NCBI RefSeq assembly: GCF_015319165.1
Contig: NZ_JADIVZ010000007.1
Location: 62,001-126,000, forward strand
Source of the DNA: Nocardioides acrostichi
GTDB taxonomy: Bacteria > Actinomycetota > Actinomycetes > Propionibacteriales > Nocardioidaceae
Length of the DNA stretch: 64,000 bases
Direction: 5' to 3'
Shown: in pieces, positions 41,804 to 49,591 of the stretch
Position numbering within the stretch: position 1 is the first letter of the stretch
Layout: each line of letters opens with the position of its first letter
Notes under the pieces: model-generated
The model's input: only the letters and a program-made list of their open reading frames with translations
Told to the model about the DNA's origin: nothing
The model's database searches: none
Program-made: the position numbers and the translations under genes

Positions 41804-43144
41804 TCAGATGACCGGCAGCATCCGGTCGCGCTCGAAGGCGGAGACCTGGCCGCGGTACTCGTCCCACTCGGCGCGCTTGTTGCGCAGCAGGAAGTCGAAG
41901 ACCTGCTCCCCGAGCGTCTCGGCCAGCAGCTCGGATTCCTCTGCGATCGCGATGGCGTCGTTGAGGTTCTTCGGCAACGGCGTGATGTCGAGCGCCGAGC
42001 GCTCCCGCTCCGACAGCGACCACACGTCGTCCTCGGCCTCACGCGGCAGGTCGTAGCCGCCCTCGATGCCCTTCATGCCGGCCGCGAGCACGGCCGCGTA
42101 GGCCAGATAGGGGTTGCAGGCGGGGTCGATGGTGCGCAGCTCGACGCGGGTGGACTGACCCTTGTTCGGCTTGTACATCGGCACCCGGATCATCGCCGAC
42201 CGGTTGTTGTGACCCCAGCAGATGTACGAGGGCGCCTCGCCACCGAACATCATGCGCTTGTAGGAGTTGACCCACTGGTTGGTCACGATCGACAGTTCCG
42301 GTGCGTGCACGAGCACGCCCGCGATGAAGCGTCGCGCGGTCTGGGAGAGCTGGTACTGCGAGCCGGCCTCGTAGAAGGCGTTCTCGTCGCCCTCGAAGAG
42401 GCTGACGTGGGTGTGCATGCCCGAGCCGGGGTGGGTGGTGAAGGGCTTGGGCATGAAGCTGGCCCAGATGCCCTGGGAGAGCGCCACCTCACGCACGACG
42501 GTGCGGAAGGTCATGATGTTGTCAGCCGTCGAGAGCGCGTCGGCGTAGCGCAGGTCGATCTCCTGCTGGCCGGGGCCGTTCTCGTGGTGGCTGAACTCCA
42601 CCGAGATGCCCATCGCCTCGAGCATCGTGATCGCCTCACGCCGGAAGTCGGCGCCCTGGCTCTGCGCGGTGTGGTCGAAGAATCCGCTGCGGTCGACGGG
42701 CACCGGCTCGGCGCCCGCGCCGGGCAGGTCCTTGAAGAGGTAGAACTCGATCTCGGGATGGGTGTAGAAGGTGAAGCCCTGGTCGGCGGCCTTGCCCAGC
42801 GTGCGCTTGAGCACGTGCCGGGGGTCGGCGTAGCTGGGCGAGCCGTCGGGCAGTTCGATGTCACAGAACATCCGCGCCGTGGCCGGACCGTCGCCGCTGC
42901 GCCACGGCAGGATCTGGAACGTCCCGGCGTCCGGCTTGAGCAGCATGTCGGACTCGAAGACCCGGGCGAATCCCTCGATCGAGGAACCGTCGAAGCCGAT
43001 GCCCTCCTCGAAGGCACCTTCGAGCTCGGCCGGCGCCACGGCCACCGACTTCAGCGACCCCAAGACGTCGGTGAACCACAGCCGCACGAAGCGAACGTCG
43101 CGCTCCTCGAGCGCACGCAGCACGAAGTCCTCTTGCTTGCCCAT
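41804..43144 (-). CDS. glnA2: glutamine synthetase I family, GlnA2 type
   Basis: The 446-residue protein has the GS beta-grasp (WFTDVLGSLKSVAVAPAEL) and catalytic core: FDGSSIEGFARVFESD, EIEFYLFKD, ENGPGQQEID, SGMHTHVSLF, NPYLAYAAVLAAG and RVELRTIDPACNPYL. At 446 residues it is shorter than the adenylylated GlnA1 (about 470-480). That length and its place beside glnE match mycobacterial GlnA2; the related Streptomyces protein has been assigned gamma-glutamylpolyamine synthetase activity. The region around the usual adenylylation site reads GGYDLPREAEDD rather than NLYDLPPEE, so modification here is uncertain. A TAGGCT lies six bases before the ATG. Confidence 0.9.
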   Translation of the reverse strand: MGKQEDFVLRALEERDVRFVRLWFTDVLGSLKSVAVAPAELEGAFEEGIGFDGSSIEGFARVFESDMLLKPDAGTFQILPWRSGDGPATARMFCDIELPDGSPSYADPRHVLKRTLGKAADQGFTFYTHPEIEFYLFKDLPGAGAEPVPVDRSGFFDHTAQSQGADFRREAITMLEAMGISVEFSHHENGPGQQEIDLRYADALSTADNIMTFRTVVREVALSQGIWASFMPKPFTTHPGSGMHTHVSLFEGDENAFYEAGSQYQLSQTARRFIAGVLVHAPELSIVTNQWVNSYKRMMFGGEAPSYICWGHNNRSAMIRVPMYKPNKGQSTRVELRTIDPACNPYLAYAAVLAAGMKGIEGGYDLPREAEDDVWSLSERERSALDITPLPKNLNDAIAIAEESELLAETLGEQVFDFLLRNKRAEWDEYRGQVSAFERDRMLPVI

Positions 43145-43150
43145 GGGGGC

Positions 43151-43156
43151 AGCCTA
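43151..43156 (-). promoter_or_regulatory. leaderless -10 (TAGGCT) for glnA2
   Basis: On the minus strand TAGGCT is followed by GCCCCC and the ATG at 43144. Confidence 0.5.
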
Positions 43157-43173
43157 GAGGTCGGCGTGGGCGC

Positions 43174-44664
43174 TCAGGCGGGGGCGGGTGCCGCGTTGCC
43201 CGGGGTGTCGGCGTCCTCGGCGGTGAGGGGCTTGGCGATGCTCTCCAGCGACTGGCCCTCGGCGTCGACGCCGAGGAAGGCCTCGACGATGCCGCCGGCG
43301 ATCATGAGGACGCCGCCGATGACGTAGCCGATGGAGATCTGAGAGATGTCCTTGCCCTCGGTGGCGCGGTCGATGAGCCAGCCGAACAGCAGCGGGCCGC
43401 TGATGCCTCCGACCGCGGTGCCGACGGCGTAGAAGAACGCGATGCACAGCGCCCGGGTCTCCATCGGGAACACCTCGCTGGCGGTGAGGTAGGCGGCGCT
43501 GGCGCCGGCCGAGGCCATGAAGAAGACGATCGCTCCCATGAGCGTGAGCGTGACGGCTGAGAACGAGCCGAGGAAGAACGAGGTGACCAGCAGCAGTGCC
43601 CCGGAGGCGACGTAGGTGCCGCAGATCATCCGCCGGCGACCGATGCTGTCGAACAGCGGGCTCAGCACGAGGGCGCCGACGAAGTTGCTCACCGCGAAGA
43701 CCGCGACGTACCAGCCGACCTGCTCGACGCCGAGGAACGTCGAGAGGGTGTCGCCGTAGGTGAAGAAGAAGGCGTTGTAGAGGAACGCCTGCCCGACGAA
43801 CAGCGAGAAGCACACGATGGTGCGGCGCGGGTAGAGGGTGAAGACGGTGCGGGCGATGAGCGGGATGCCGATGCTGCGGCGCTGGCGGATCGTGATGGTC
43901 TCGTCGACCGGGTCGAGGTCGGCTCCCGTCTCGTCGACCACGGTGCCCTCGATGTCGCGCACGATCTGCTCGGCCTCGTCCTCCCGGCCGTGGATGAACA
44001 GCCAGCGCGGGCTCTCGGGCACGTTGCGCCGCACGAACAAGATGCCCAGTGCCAAGACGGCGCCGAGGCCGAACGCCAGGCGCCAGCCCCACGCCTGGTC
44101 GATCACGCTCGGGTCGAGCAGCGGGATGGTCAACAGCGAGCCACCGGCGGCCCCGACCCAGAAGGAGCCGTTGATCGCGACGTCCACCCGGCCCCGATAG
44201 GGCGCCGGGATGAGCTCGTCGATCGCGGAGTTGATGGCCGCGTACTCACCCCCGATGCCGGTGCCGGTGAGGAAGCGGGCGGCGAAGTACCACATCGGGT
44301 TCATCGAGAACGCCGTGAGCACGGTGGCCACGGTGTAGACGCCGAGGGTGAGCAGGAAGAGCTTCTTGCGGCCCAGCCGGTCGGTGAGCTGACCGAAGAA
44401 CAGCGCCCCCACGCAGGCGCCCGCGACGTACACCGCGCCGGCCAGGCCGACGTCGGAGCTGCTCAGCCCCAGGCCCGTGTCGCTCGGCTTGAGGGCGTCG
44501 GTCATCGAGCCCACGATGGTGACCTCGAGGCCGTCGAGGATCCACACCGTGCCCAGGCCGACGACGACCAGCCAGTGCCAGCGCGCCCACGGCAGGCGGT
44601 CGATGCGCGCAGGGATGTCGGTGGTGATGCGACCGGTCTCGACCGACCGTTGCGAGGAGCTCAT
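43174..44664 (-). CDS. MFS transporter, sugar/aromatic-acid porter type
   Basis: The 496-residue protein has twelve membrane helices and the MFS signature GQLTDRLGRKKLFLL between helices 2 and 3. GIGGEYAAINSAIDELIPAPYRGR and PESPRWLFIHGREDEAEQIV follow, in the manner of the sugar porter and benzoate/metabolite:H+ symporter families. A cytoplasmic loop of about 60 residues separates the two halves. The acidic DGLEVTIVGS helix-1 motif is typical of aromatic-acid and niacin-type carriers. The substrate is undetermined. It lies immediately downstream of the double hydroxyacyl-CoA dehydrogenase gene, so it may import a compound that enzyme helps degrade. Confidence 0.85.
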   Translation of the reverse strand: MSSSQRSVETGRITTDIPARIDRLPWARWHWLVVVGLGTVWILDGLEVTIVGSMTDALKPSDTGLGLSSSDVGLAGAVYVAGACVGALFFGQLTDRLGRKKLFLLTLGVYTVATVLTAFSMNPMWYFAARFLTGTGIGGEYAAINSAIDELIPAPYRGRVDVAINGSFWVGAAGGSLLTIPLLDPSVIDQAWGWRLAFGLGAVLALGILFVRRNVPESPRWLFIHGREDEAEQIVRDIEGTVVDETGADLDPVDETITIRQRRSIGIPLIARTVFTLYPRRTIVCFSLFVGQAFLYNAFFFTYGDTLSTFLGVEQVGWYVAVFAVSNFVGALVLSPLFDSIGRRRMICGTYVASGALLLVTSFFLGSFSAVTLTLMGAIVFFMASAGASAAYLTASEVFPMETRALCIAFFYAVGTAVGGISGPLLFGWLIDRATEGKDISQISIGYVIGGVLMIAGGIVEAFLGVDAEGQSLESIAKPLTAEDADTPGNAAPAPA

Positions 44665-44756
44665 GCTCCCGGACTACGCCCCGTCACCGGGGGACGCCAC
44701 ACCCTCGCCTCACCCTCTCCTGACCAGGGGCCGCGCCCGCAGCCCGGCCGGGACGG

Positions 44757-46571
44757 TCAGCGGCGGCTGTAGTCGCGGAAGCCGCGGCCGGTCTTGCGGC
44801 CCAGGTAGCCCGCGGTCACAAGGTGCTCGAGCAGCGGGGCCGGCGCGAAGCCGGGCTCGCGGAACTCCAGGTAGAGCTCGCGCTCGATGGCCAGCGAGAC
44901 GTCGTTGCCCACGACGTCGAGCAACTCGAAGGGCCCCATCGGCAGCGCACAGCCCTGCTTCATCGCGGTGTCGATGTCATCGGCGGTGGCGTAGTGCGCC
45001 TCGAGCATCTTGACCGCGTCGTTGAGGTAGGGGAAGAGCAGCGCGTTGACGATGAAGCCGGCGCGGTCGGTACACGACACGGGCACCTTGCCCACCTGGC
45101 CGCACAGCGCGGTGACGGTCTCGGTGACGGCCTCGTCGGTCGAGACGGTCGAGACGACCTCGACCAGCTTCATGATGGGCGCGGGATTGAAGAAGTGCAT
45201 GCCGATGACGGACTCCGGCCGTGAGGTCGCCTGGGCGCACTCGATGATCGGCAGCGAGGACGTCGTGGTCGCGAGGATCGCGCCGGGCCTGCAGATCTCG
45301 TCGAGGTTCTCGAACAGCGTCTTCTTGATCGCGAGATCCTCGGCGATGGCCTCGACGACGATGTCGGCGTCCTTGAGGTCGTCTTGGCTCGTCGAGCCGG
45401 TGAGGCGACCCAGCACCTCGGCCTTCTGCTCCTCGGTGGCGCGGCCGCGCTGGATCTGCTTGTCGAAGTTCTTGGTGATGAGGGCGACGACGCCGTCGAC
45501 CTTGGCCTGGCTGCGGCCGACGTAGAGCACCGGGTAACCGGACTTGGCGAAGACCTCGACGATGCCGGCCGCCATGGTGCCGGTGCCGACGACGCCGACC
45601 TGGGCGATCTGGTGGCGCAGCCGCGGCTGGTCGTCGGCGGACGGCGTCGCCGCGTCGGCCACGATCTTGGAGCTGTTCGGCTGCTCGTAGGTGTAGAAGC
45701 CGCGGCCGGTCTTGCGCCCGAGCAGGCCCGCGGTGACCATCTGCTTGAGGATCGGCGTGGGCGCGTGCAGCCGGTCGCGGCCCTGGCGGTACATCGTCTC
45801 GAGGATCTCATAAGCCGTGTCGAGGCCGATGAGGTCGAGCAGCGCGAGCGGACCCATCGGGTAGCCGCAGCCGAAGCGCATGGCGGCGTCGATGTCCTCG
45901 CGGCTGGCGTACTTGCCCTCGAACATCGAGGCGGCGTGGTTGAGGTAGCCGAACAGCAGGGTGTTGGCGATGAAGCCGGCCTTGTCTCCGCACACCACCG
46001 GGCTCTTGCCCAGGGTGCCGAGCACTGCCTGCACGTCATCGAGCACGCTCGGCTCGGTGACGACCGTGCGCACGACCTCGACCAGGTTCTGCACCGGAGC
46101 CGGGTTGAAGAAGTGGACGCCGATCACGCGGCCCGGCTTCGAGGTCGCGGTGGAGAGCTCGGTCACCGACAGCGACGAGGTGTTGGTGGCCAGCACGGTC
46201 TCGGCGCCCACGATGTCGTCGAGCTGGCGGAAGATGTCGCGCTTGGTCTCCAGCGACTCGACCACGGCCTCGACGACGAGCCCGGCCTCGGCGAGATCCT
46301 TCAGCGTCGTGGTGAAGCTGATGCGGCCCAGCAACGCGTCGGCGTCGGCCTGCTCGAGCTTGCCGCGCTCGACGGCACGACCGGTCGACGCCTCCAGGTG
46401 ACGCTTGCCGCGTTCGATGCCGGCCTCGTCGAGCTCGACGCCGACGACCCGGTGGCCGTGACGGGCGAAGACCTCGGCGATGCCTGCGCCCATGGTGCCG
46501 AGCCCGACCACACCGATGGTCGAGAAGTCGCGGGTCGAGACGGTCTGCTCAGGTGCTGCGGTGCTCGTCAT
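44757..46571 (-). CDS. tandem-fused 3-hydroxyacyl-CoA dehydrogenase
   Basis: The 604-residue protein contains two complete 3-hydroxyacyl-CoA dehydrogenase modules. The first has the NAD motif GVVGLGTMGAGIAEVF near residue 20 and the second GVVGTGTMAAGIVEVF near 322. Each is followed by VIGVHFFNPAP or VIGMHFFNPAP, the FI(A/V)N(T/A)LLF(G/P)YLN core, and a GYP-MGPLALLDL or GC-LPMGPFELLDV C-terminal part. The two halves end in nearly the same LLEHLVTAGYLGRKTGRGF element. It oxidises 3-hydroxyacyl-CoA (for example 3-hydroxybutyryl-CoA) with NAD. The fusion is an internal duplication; single modules are about 285 residues. Confidence 0.92.
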   Translation of the reverse strand: MTSTAAPEQTVSTRDFSTIGVVGLGTMGAGIAEVFARHGHRVVGVELDEAGIERGKRHLEASTGRAVERGKLEQADADALLGRISFTTTLKDLAEAGLVVEAVVESLETKRDIFRQLDDIVGAETVLATNTSSLSVTELSTATSKPGRVIGVHFFNPAPVQNLVEVVRTVVTEPSVLDDVQAVLGTLGKSPVVCGDKAGFIANTLLFGYLNHAASMFEGKYASREDIDAAMRFGCGYPMGPLALLDLIGLDTAYEILETMYRQGRDRLHAPTPILKQMVTAGLLGRKTGRGFYTYEQPNSSKIVADAATPSADDQPRLRHQIAQVGVVGTGTMAAGIVEVFAKSGYPVLYVGRSQAKVDGVVALITKNFDKQIQRGRATEEQKAEVLGRLTGSTSQDDLKDADIVVEAIAEDLAIKKTLFENLDEICRPGAILATTTSSLPIIECAQATSRPESVIGMHFFNPAPIMKLVEVVSTVSTDEAVTETVTALCGQVGKVPVSCTDRAGFIVNALLFPYLNDAVKMLEAHYATADDIDTAMKQGCALPMGPFELLDVVGNDVSLAIERELYLEFREPGFAPAPLLEHLVTAGYLGRKTGRGFRDYSRR

Positions 46572-46604
46572 GGGGCAGATCATGACATGACCGGAGGCCT
46601 CCTG

Positions 46605-47129
46605 CTACCAACGGGTAACTACGCGCCGCATGGCGAGACGCGGCCCGCACTCGTCGAGTCCCAGCACGCGCTCAGCCTCCCTGATCGCCGCCAGGTGACC
46701 GGTCGGGCGCACCACCTCCTCGAACCCAGACCGGGCGTAGAACGGGCCGTTCCACGGCACGTCGCGGAACGTGCACAACGTCAGCTCGTCGTGCCCGGCC
46801 CAACGGGCTTCGTCGACGGCCTGACCGACCAGCGCACGGCCGATCCCCCGGCGCCCGCGCGAGGGCAGCACCGAGAGCTGCTCGAGATGGGCATGGGTTC
46901 CCTCGGCGTCCTCGAGCCAGAGCACATGGACGAACCCGACCACCGTGCCTTCGTCGTCCGCCACGACGATCTCGCCGGGGCGGTCGGCGCGCTCGAAACC
47001 GCTCGGGGGATCTCCGAGCAGCGGTGCCGCCCGCTGCTCTCCCAGGTGCTCGACGAACAGTGCTCCGCCCGACTCCTCGATCGGCGCCAGGTGGCGCAGG
47101 TCGGAGGGCCGGGCGGAACGCAGTCGCAT
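46605..47129 (-). CDS. GNAT-family N-acetyltransferase
   Basis: The 174-residue protein has a GNAT fold with the acetyl-CoA motif LEQLSVLPSRGRRGIGRALV near residues 82-101 (Q/RxxGxG/A form). The closing strand FYARSGFEEV is near 130. Similar sequences act on small amines or amino-acid derivatives; the substrate is unknown. A TAGGGT lies six bases ahead of the ATG, so the message is probably leaderless. It is encoded separately from its neighbours. Confidence 0.85.
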   Translation of the reverse strand: MRLRSARPSDLRHLAPIEESGGALFVEHLGEQRAAPLLGDPPSGFERADRPGEIVVADDEGTVVGFVHVLWLEDAEGTHAHLEQLSVLPSRGRRGIGRALVGQAVDEARWAGHDELTLCTFRDVPWNGPFYARSGFEEVVRPTGHLAAIREAERVLGLDECGPRLAMRRVVTRW

Positions 47130-47135
47130 GTCGCG

Positions 47136-47141
47136 ACCCTA
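47136..47141 (-). promoter_or_regulatory. leaderless -10 (TAGGGT) for the GNAT gene
   Basis: On the minus strand TAGGGT is followed by CGCGAC and the ATG at 47129. Confidence 0.5.
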
Positions 47142-47170
47142 CGGACGCGGGTCGGATCCCGTCTCGGGCG

Positions 47171-48748
47171 TCAGGTGGTGGCCCGCTCCTCGACCGGCAC
47201 CTCGGCGATCTCTCCTTCTCGGATGCCGCGCAGGAAGCTCACGACCTCCTCCTTCACCTTCGGCAGCAGGATGTAGCAGGCGAGCAGGTTGAACACGGCG
47301 CAGACGAAGAGCATGGCGTCGGCGAAGTCGAGCACCGAGCCCAGGTCGACGACCGCACCGAGCACGGTGAAGACGCAGAACATGACCTTGAAGAAGTTCT
47401 CGTTGAACCGTGTCTTGCCGACCAGCGTCGTCCACGCGCGCATCGTGTAGTACGACCAGGTGATGAGCGTCGAGAAGGCGAACAACGCCACGGCCACCGC
47501 CAGTACGTTGTCGAAGCCGGGCAGGAACGTGTCGAAGGAGTCCGAGGTCAAGGTGACCCCGTTGTCGTTGCTGATCTCGGAGCCGATCAGCTCGTCGTAG
47601 TTCGTGCCGTCGGCGGCGATGACGATCGTCAGGGCGGTCATGGAGCAGATCACGACGGTGTCGATGAACGGCTCGAGAAGCGCCACGAAGCCCTCGCTCA
47701 CTGGGTGCTTGGTCTTGACGGCCGAGTGCACGATCGGCGCGGACCCCACCCCGGCCTCGTTCGAGAACGCGGCTCGCTGGAAGCCCACGATGAGCACGCC
47801 GATCGCGCCTCCGGTGATGCCGTCGGCGCCGAACGCGCCGGCCAGGATGCGCGCGACGGCCTCGGGCACGGCAGTCACGTTGAACCCGATGACCAGCAGG
47901 CATGCCCCGATGTAGATGAACGCCATGATCGGCACGAGCTTGCTCGTGACCTTCGCGATCGAGCTGACGCCGCCGATGATGACGACACCGACGAGGCCGG
48001 CCAGCACCAGGCCGAAGACGAACGACATCAGGTCGGAGTCCAAGAAGCTCTCTCCGGCGCCGCCGGTCACGTTGACCGCCTGCGCGTAGGTCTGGTTGGA
48101 CTGGAAGGCGTTGCCGCCCAGGGCACCGAACAGGATGAGCGCCACCGCGAAGATGCCCACCGCGATCTTGCTGACCACGGGGCCGAACCGCTCGAAGGCG
48201 ACCGGCAGGTACCGGAACGGCCCGCCGGAGACGGTGCCGTCGTCGTGCACCTCGCGGTACTTCACCCCGAGCGTGCACTCCACGAACTTGGTGCACATGC
48301 CCAGCAACCCGGCCAGCACCATCCAGAACATCGCCCCGGGCCCACCGACGGTGACCGCCACGGCCACGCCCGCGATGTTGCCGAGGCCCACCGTTCCGGA
48401 CACCGCGGAGGCGAGCGCCTGGAAGTGCGTGACCTCGCCGGGGTCACTGGCCCGGGAGTACTTGCCACGCACGAGGTCGAGCGACACCCGCATGGAGCGG
48501 AACTGGATGCCACGGAAGTAGACCGTGAACACCGCGGCGGCCACCACGAGCCACAGCACGATCGCTGGGAACGAGTAGACGCCGAGGGGCAGCTTCCAGA
48601 ACACCACCGACGTCACGGCCGTCGCGATCGGGTCGAAGCCGGAGTTGATGGCCTCCTCGAGGTGGGCGATCCAGCCACCACCGGAGTCGGACGCCTTCTC
48701 CGCCAGGGGCACGAGCCAGGGATGTACTTCCACGGGGTTCATGCGCAT
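47171..48748 (-). CDS. alanine/glycine:cation symporter (AGCS family)
   Basis: The 525-residue protein has about eleven membrane helices and the AGCS features VSGTVGLGNIAGVAVAVTVG near residue 118. A CTKFVECTLGVKYRE loop and SGGPFRYL, then FSNEAGVGSAPIVHSAVKTKHP near 330, complete the pattern. AGCS carriers import alanine, glycine or D-alanine with Na+ or H+. The first TTG of the frame is unlikely; ATG 48748 or 48742 is the probable start. An inverted repeat CTGAG-AATC-CTCAG (48763-48776) lies between it and divergent nucS and could be an operator. Confidence 0.9.
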   Translation of the reverse strand: MRMNPVEVHPWLVPLAEKASDSGGGWIAHLEEAINSGFDPIATAVTSVVFWKLPLGVYSFPAIVLWLVVAAAVFTVYFRGIQFRSMRVSLDLVRGKYSRASDPGEVTHFQALASAVSGTVGLGNIAGVAVAVTVGGPGAMFWMVLAGLLGMCTKFVECTLGVKYREVHDDGTVSGGPFRYLPVAFERFGPVVSKIAVGIFAVALILFGALGGNAFQSNQTYAQAVNVTGGAGESFLDSDLMSFVFGLVLAGLVGVVIIGGVSSIAKVTSKLVPIMAFIYIGACLLVIGFNVTAVPEAVARILAGAFGADGITGGAIGVLIVGFQRAAFSNEAGVGSAPIVHSAVKTKHPVSEGFVALLEPFIDTVVICSMTALTIVIAADGTNYDELIGSEISNDNGVTLTSDSFDTFLPGFDNVLAVAVALFAFSTLITWSYYTMRAWTTLVGKTRFNENFFKVMFCVFTVLGAVVDLGSVLDFADAMLFVCAVFNLLACYILLPKVKEEVVSFLRGIREGEIAEVPVEERATT

Positions 48749-48762
48749 CAAGTATGAGGAAC

Positions 48763-48776
48763 CTGAGAATCCTCAG
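48763..48776. promoter_or_regulatory. inverted repeat in the AGCS/nucS divergent region
   Basis: CTGAG (48763-48767) and CTCAG (48772-48776) pair perfectly around AATC. It lies 15 bases upstream of the symporter start. The position suits an operator for the transporter; the binding protein is unknown. Confidence 0.3.
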
Positions 48777-48824
48777 CGATCACCCCTACGGATATGGCGT
48801 GTCGGGCGCGACGCGGCCGGCCGG

Positions 48825-48830
48825 TAGATT
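48825..48830 (+). promoter_or_regulatory. leaderless -10 (TAGATT) for nucS
   Basis: TAGATT is followed by eight bases and the GTG at 48839, with no ribosome site. Confidence 0.45.
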
Positions 48831-48838
48831 GCGGCGGC

Positions 48839-49537
48839 GTGAGACTCGTCGTCGCGCAGTGCCAGGTCGACTACGCCGGGCGGCTGACCGCCCATCTCCC
48901 GATGGCCACGCGGGTGTTGATGATCAAGGCCGACGGCTCCGTGCTCGTGCACTCCGACGGCGGCTCCTACAAGCCGCTGAACTGGATGTCGCCGCCCTGC
49001 ACGCTGCGCGAAGGCACCACCGACGACGGCCAGGTCGAGTGGGTCGTCACCAGCACCGCCTCGGGCAAGGGGCCCGCCGACACGCTGCGCATCCTGCTCG
49101 CCGAGGTGCTGCACGACTCCTCTCACGAACTCGGGGTCGACCCGGGCTTGCAGAAGGACGGCGTCGAGAAGCACCTCCAAGAGCTGCTCGCCGACCACCC
49201 CACGACCCTCGCCGAGGGACTCACCCTGGTACGGCGCGAGTTCCCCACCGCCATCGGCCCCGTCGACCTGATGTGCCGCGACGGCAACGGGCTCAGCATC
49301 GCGGTCGAGATCAAGCGACGTGGTGAGATCGACGGCGTCGAACAGCTGACCCGCTACCTCGACCTGCTCAACCGCGACGCGATCCTCACGACCAAGGGGC
49401 CCGTGCGCGGAATCTTCGCCGCCCAGGCCATCAAGCCGCAGGCGCGCGTGCTCGCCGAGGACCGCGGTATCACCTGCGCGGTCGTCGACTACGACGCGCT
49501 CCGCGGGCTCGACGACCCGACGGAACGGCTGTTCTGA
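48839..49537 (+). CDS. nucS: mismatch-specific endonuclease NucS
   Basis: The 232-residue protein starts [16 protein letters not shown]. It has the N-terminal DNA-binding domain (THLP-like [26 protein letters not shown]) and the C-terminal RecB-like nuclease domain with GPVDLMCRD near 139-147 and [15 protein letters not shown] near 154-168. These provide the catalytic Asp and Glu-x-Lys. NucS cuts both strands at G/T and similar mismatches and replaces MutS/MutL in most actinobacteria. The GTG at 48839 is preferred over an ATG at 48794 because the TAGATT -10 sits between them and the product then matches the family's N-terminus. Confidence 0.95.
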   Translation: MRLVVAQCQVDYAGRLTAHLPMATRVLMIKADGSVLVHSDGGSYKPLNWMSPPCTLREGTTDDGQVEWVVTSTASGKGPADTLRILLAEVLHDSSHELGVDPGLQKDGVEKHLQELLADHPTTLAEGLTLVRREFPTAIGPVDLMCRDGNGLSIAVEIKRRGEIDGVEQLTRYLDLLNRDAILTTKGPVRGIFAAQAIKPQARVLAEDRGITCAVVDYDALRGLDDPTERLF

Positions 49538-49591
49538 CCGCCCCGGTGGGCGGGCAGCGCGCGTCACCCGCTCGTTCACCGGGGTGGTGGG

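Noticed and set aside
38170..41811. A 1213-codon plus-strand frame opposite glnE
   Set aside because: It is the antisense shadow of glnE, with the repetitive Arg/Gly/Val composition typical of high-GC shadows and no domain.
42039..42100. Adenylylation Tyr of GlnA2 as proof of GlnE control
   Set aside because: A Tyr is present in GGYDLP, but the surrounding loop differs from the NLYDLP site of adenylylated enzymes, so modification is not claimed.
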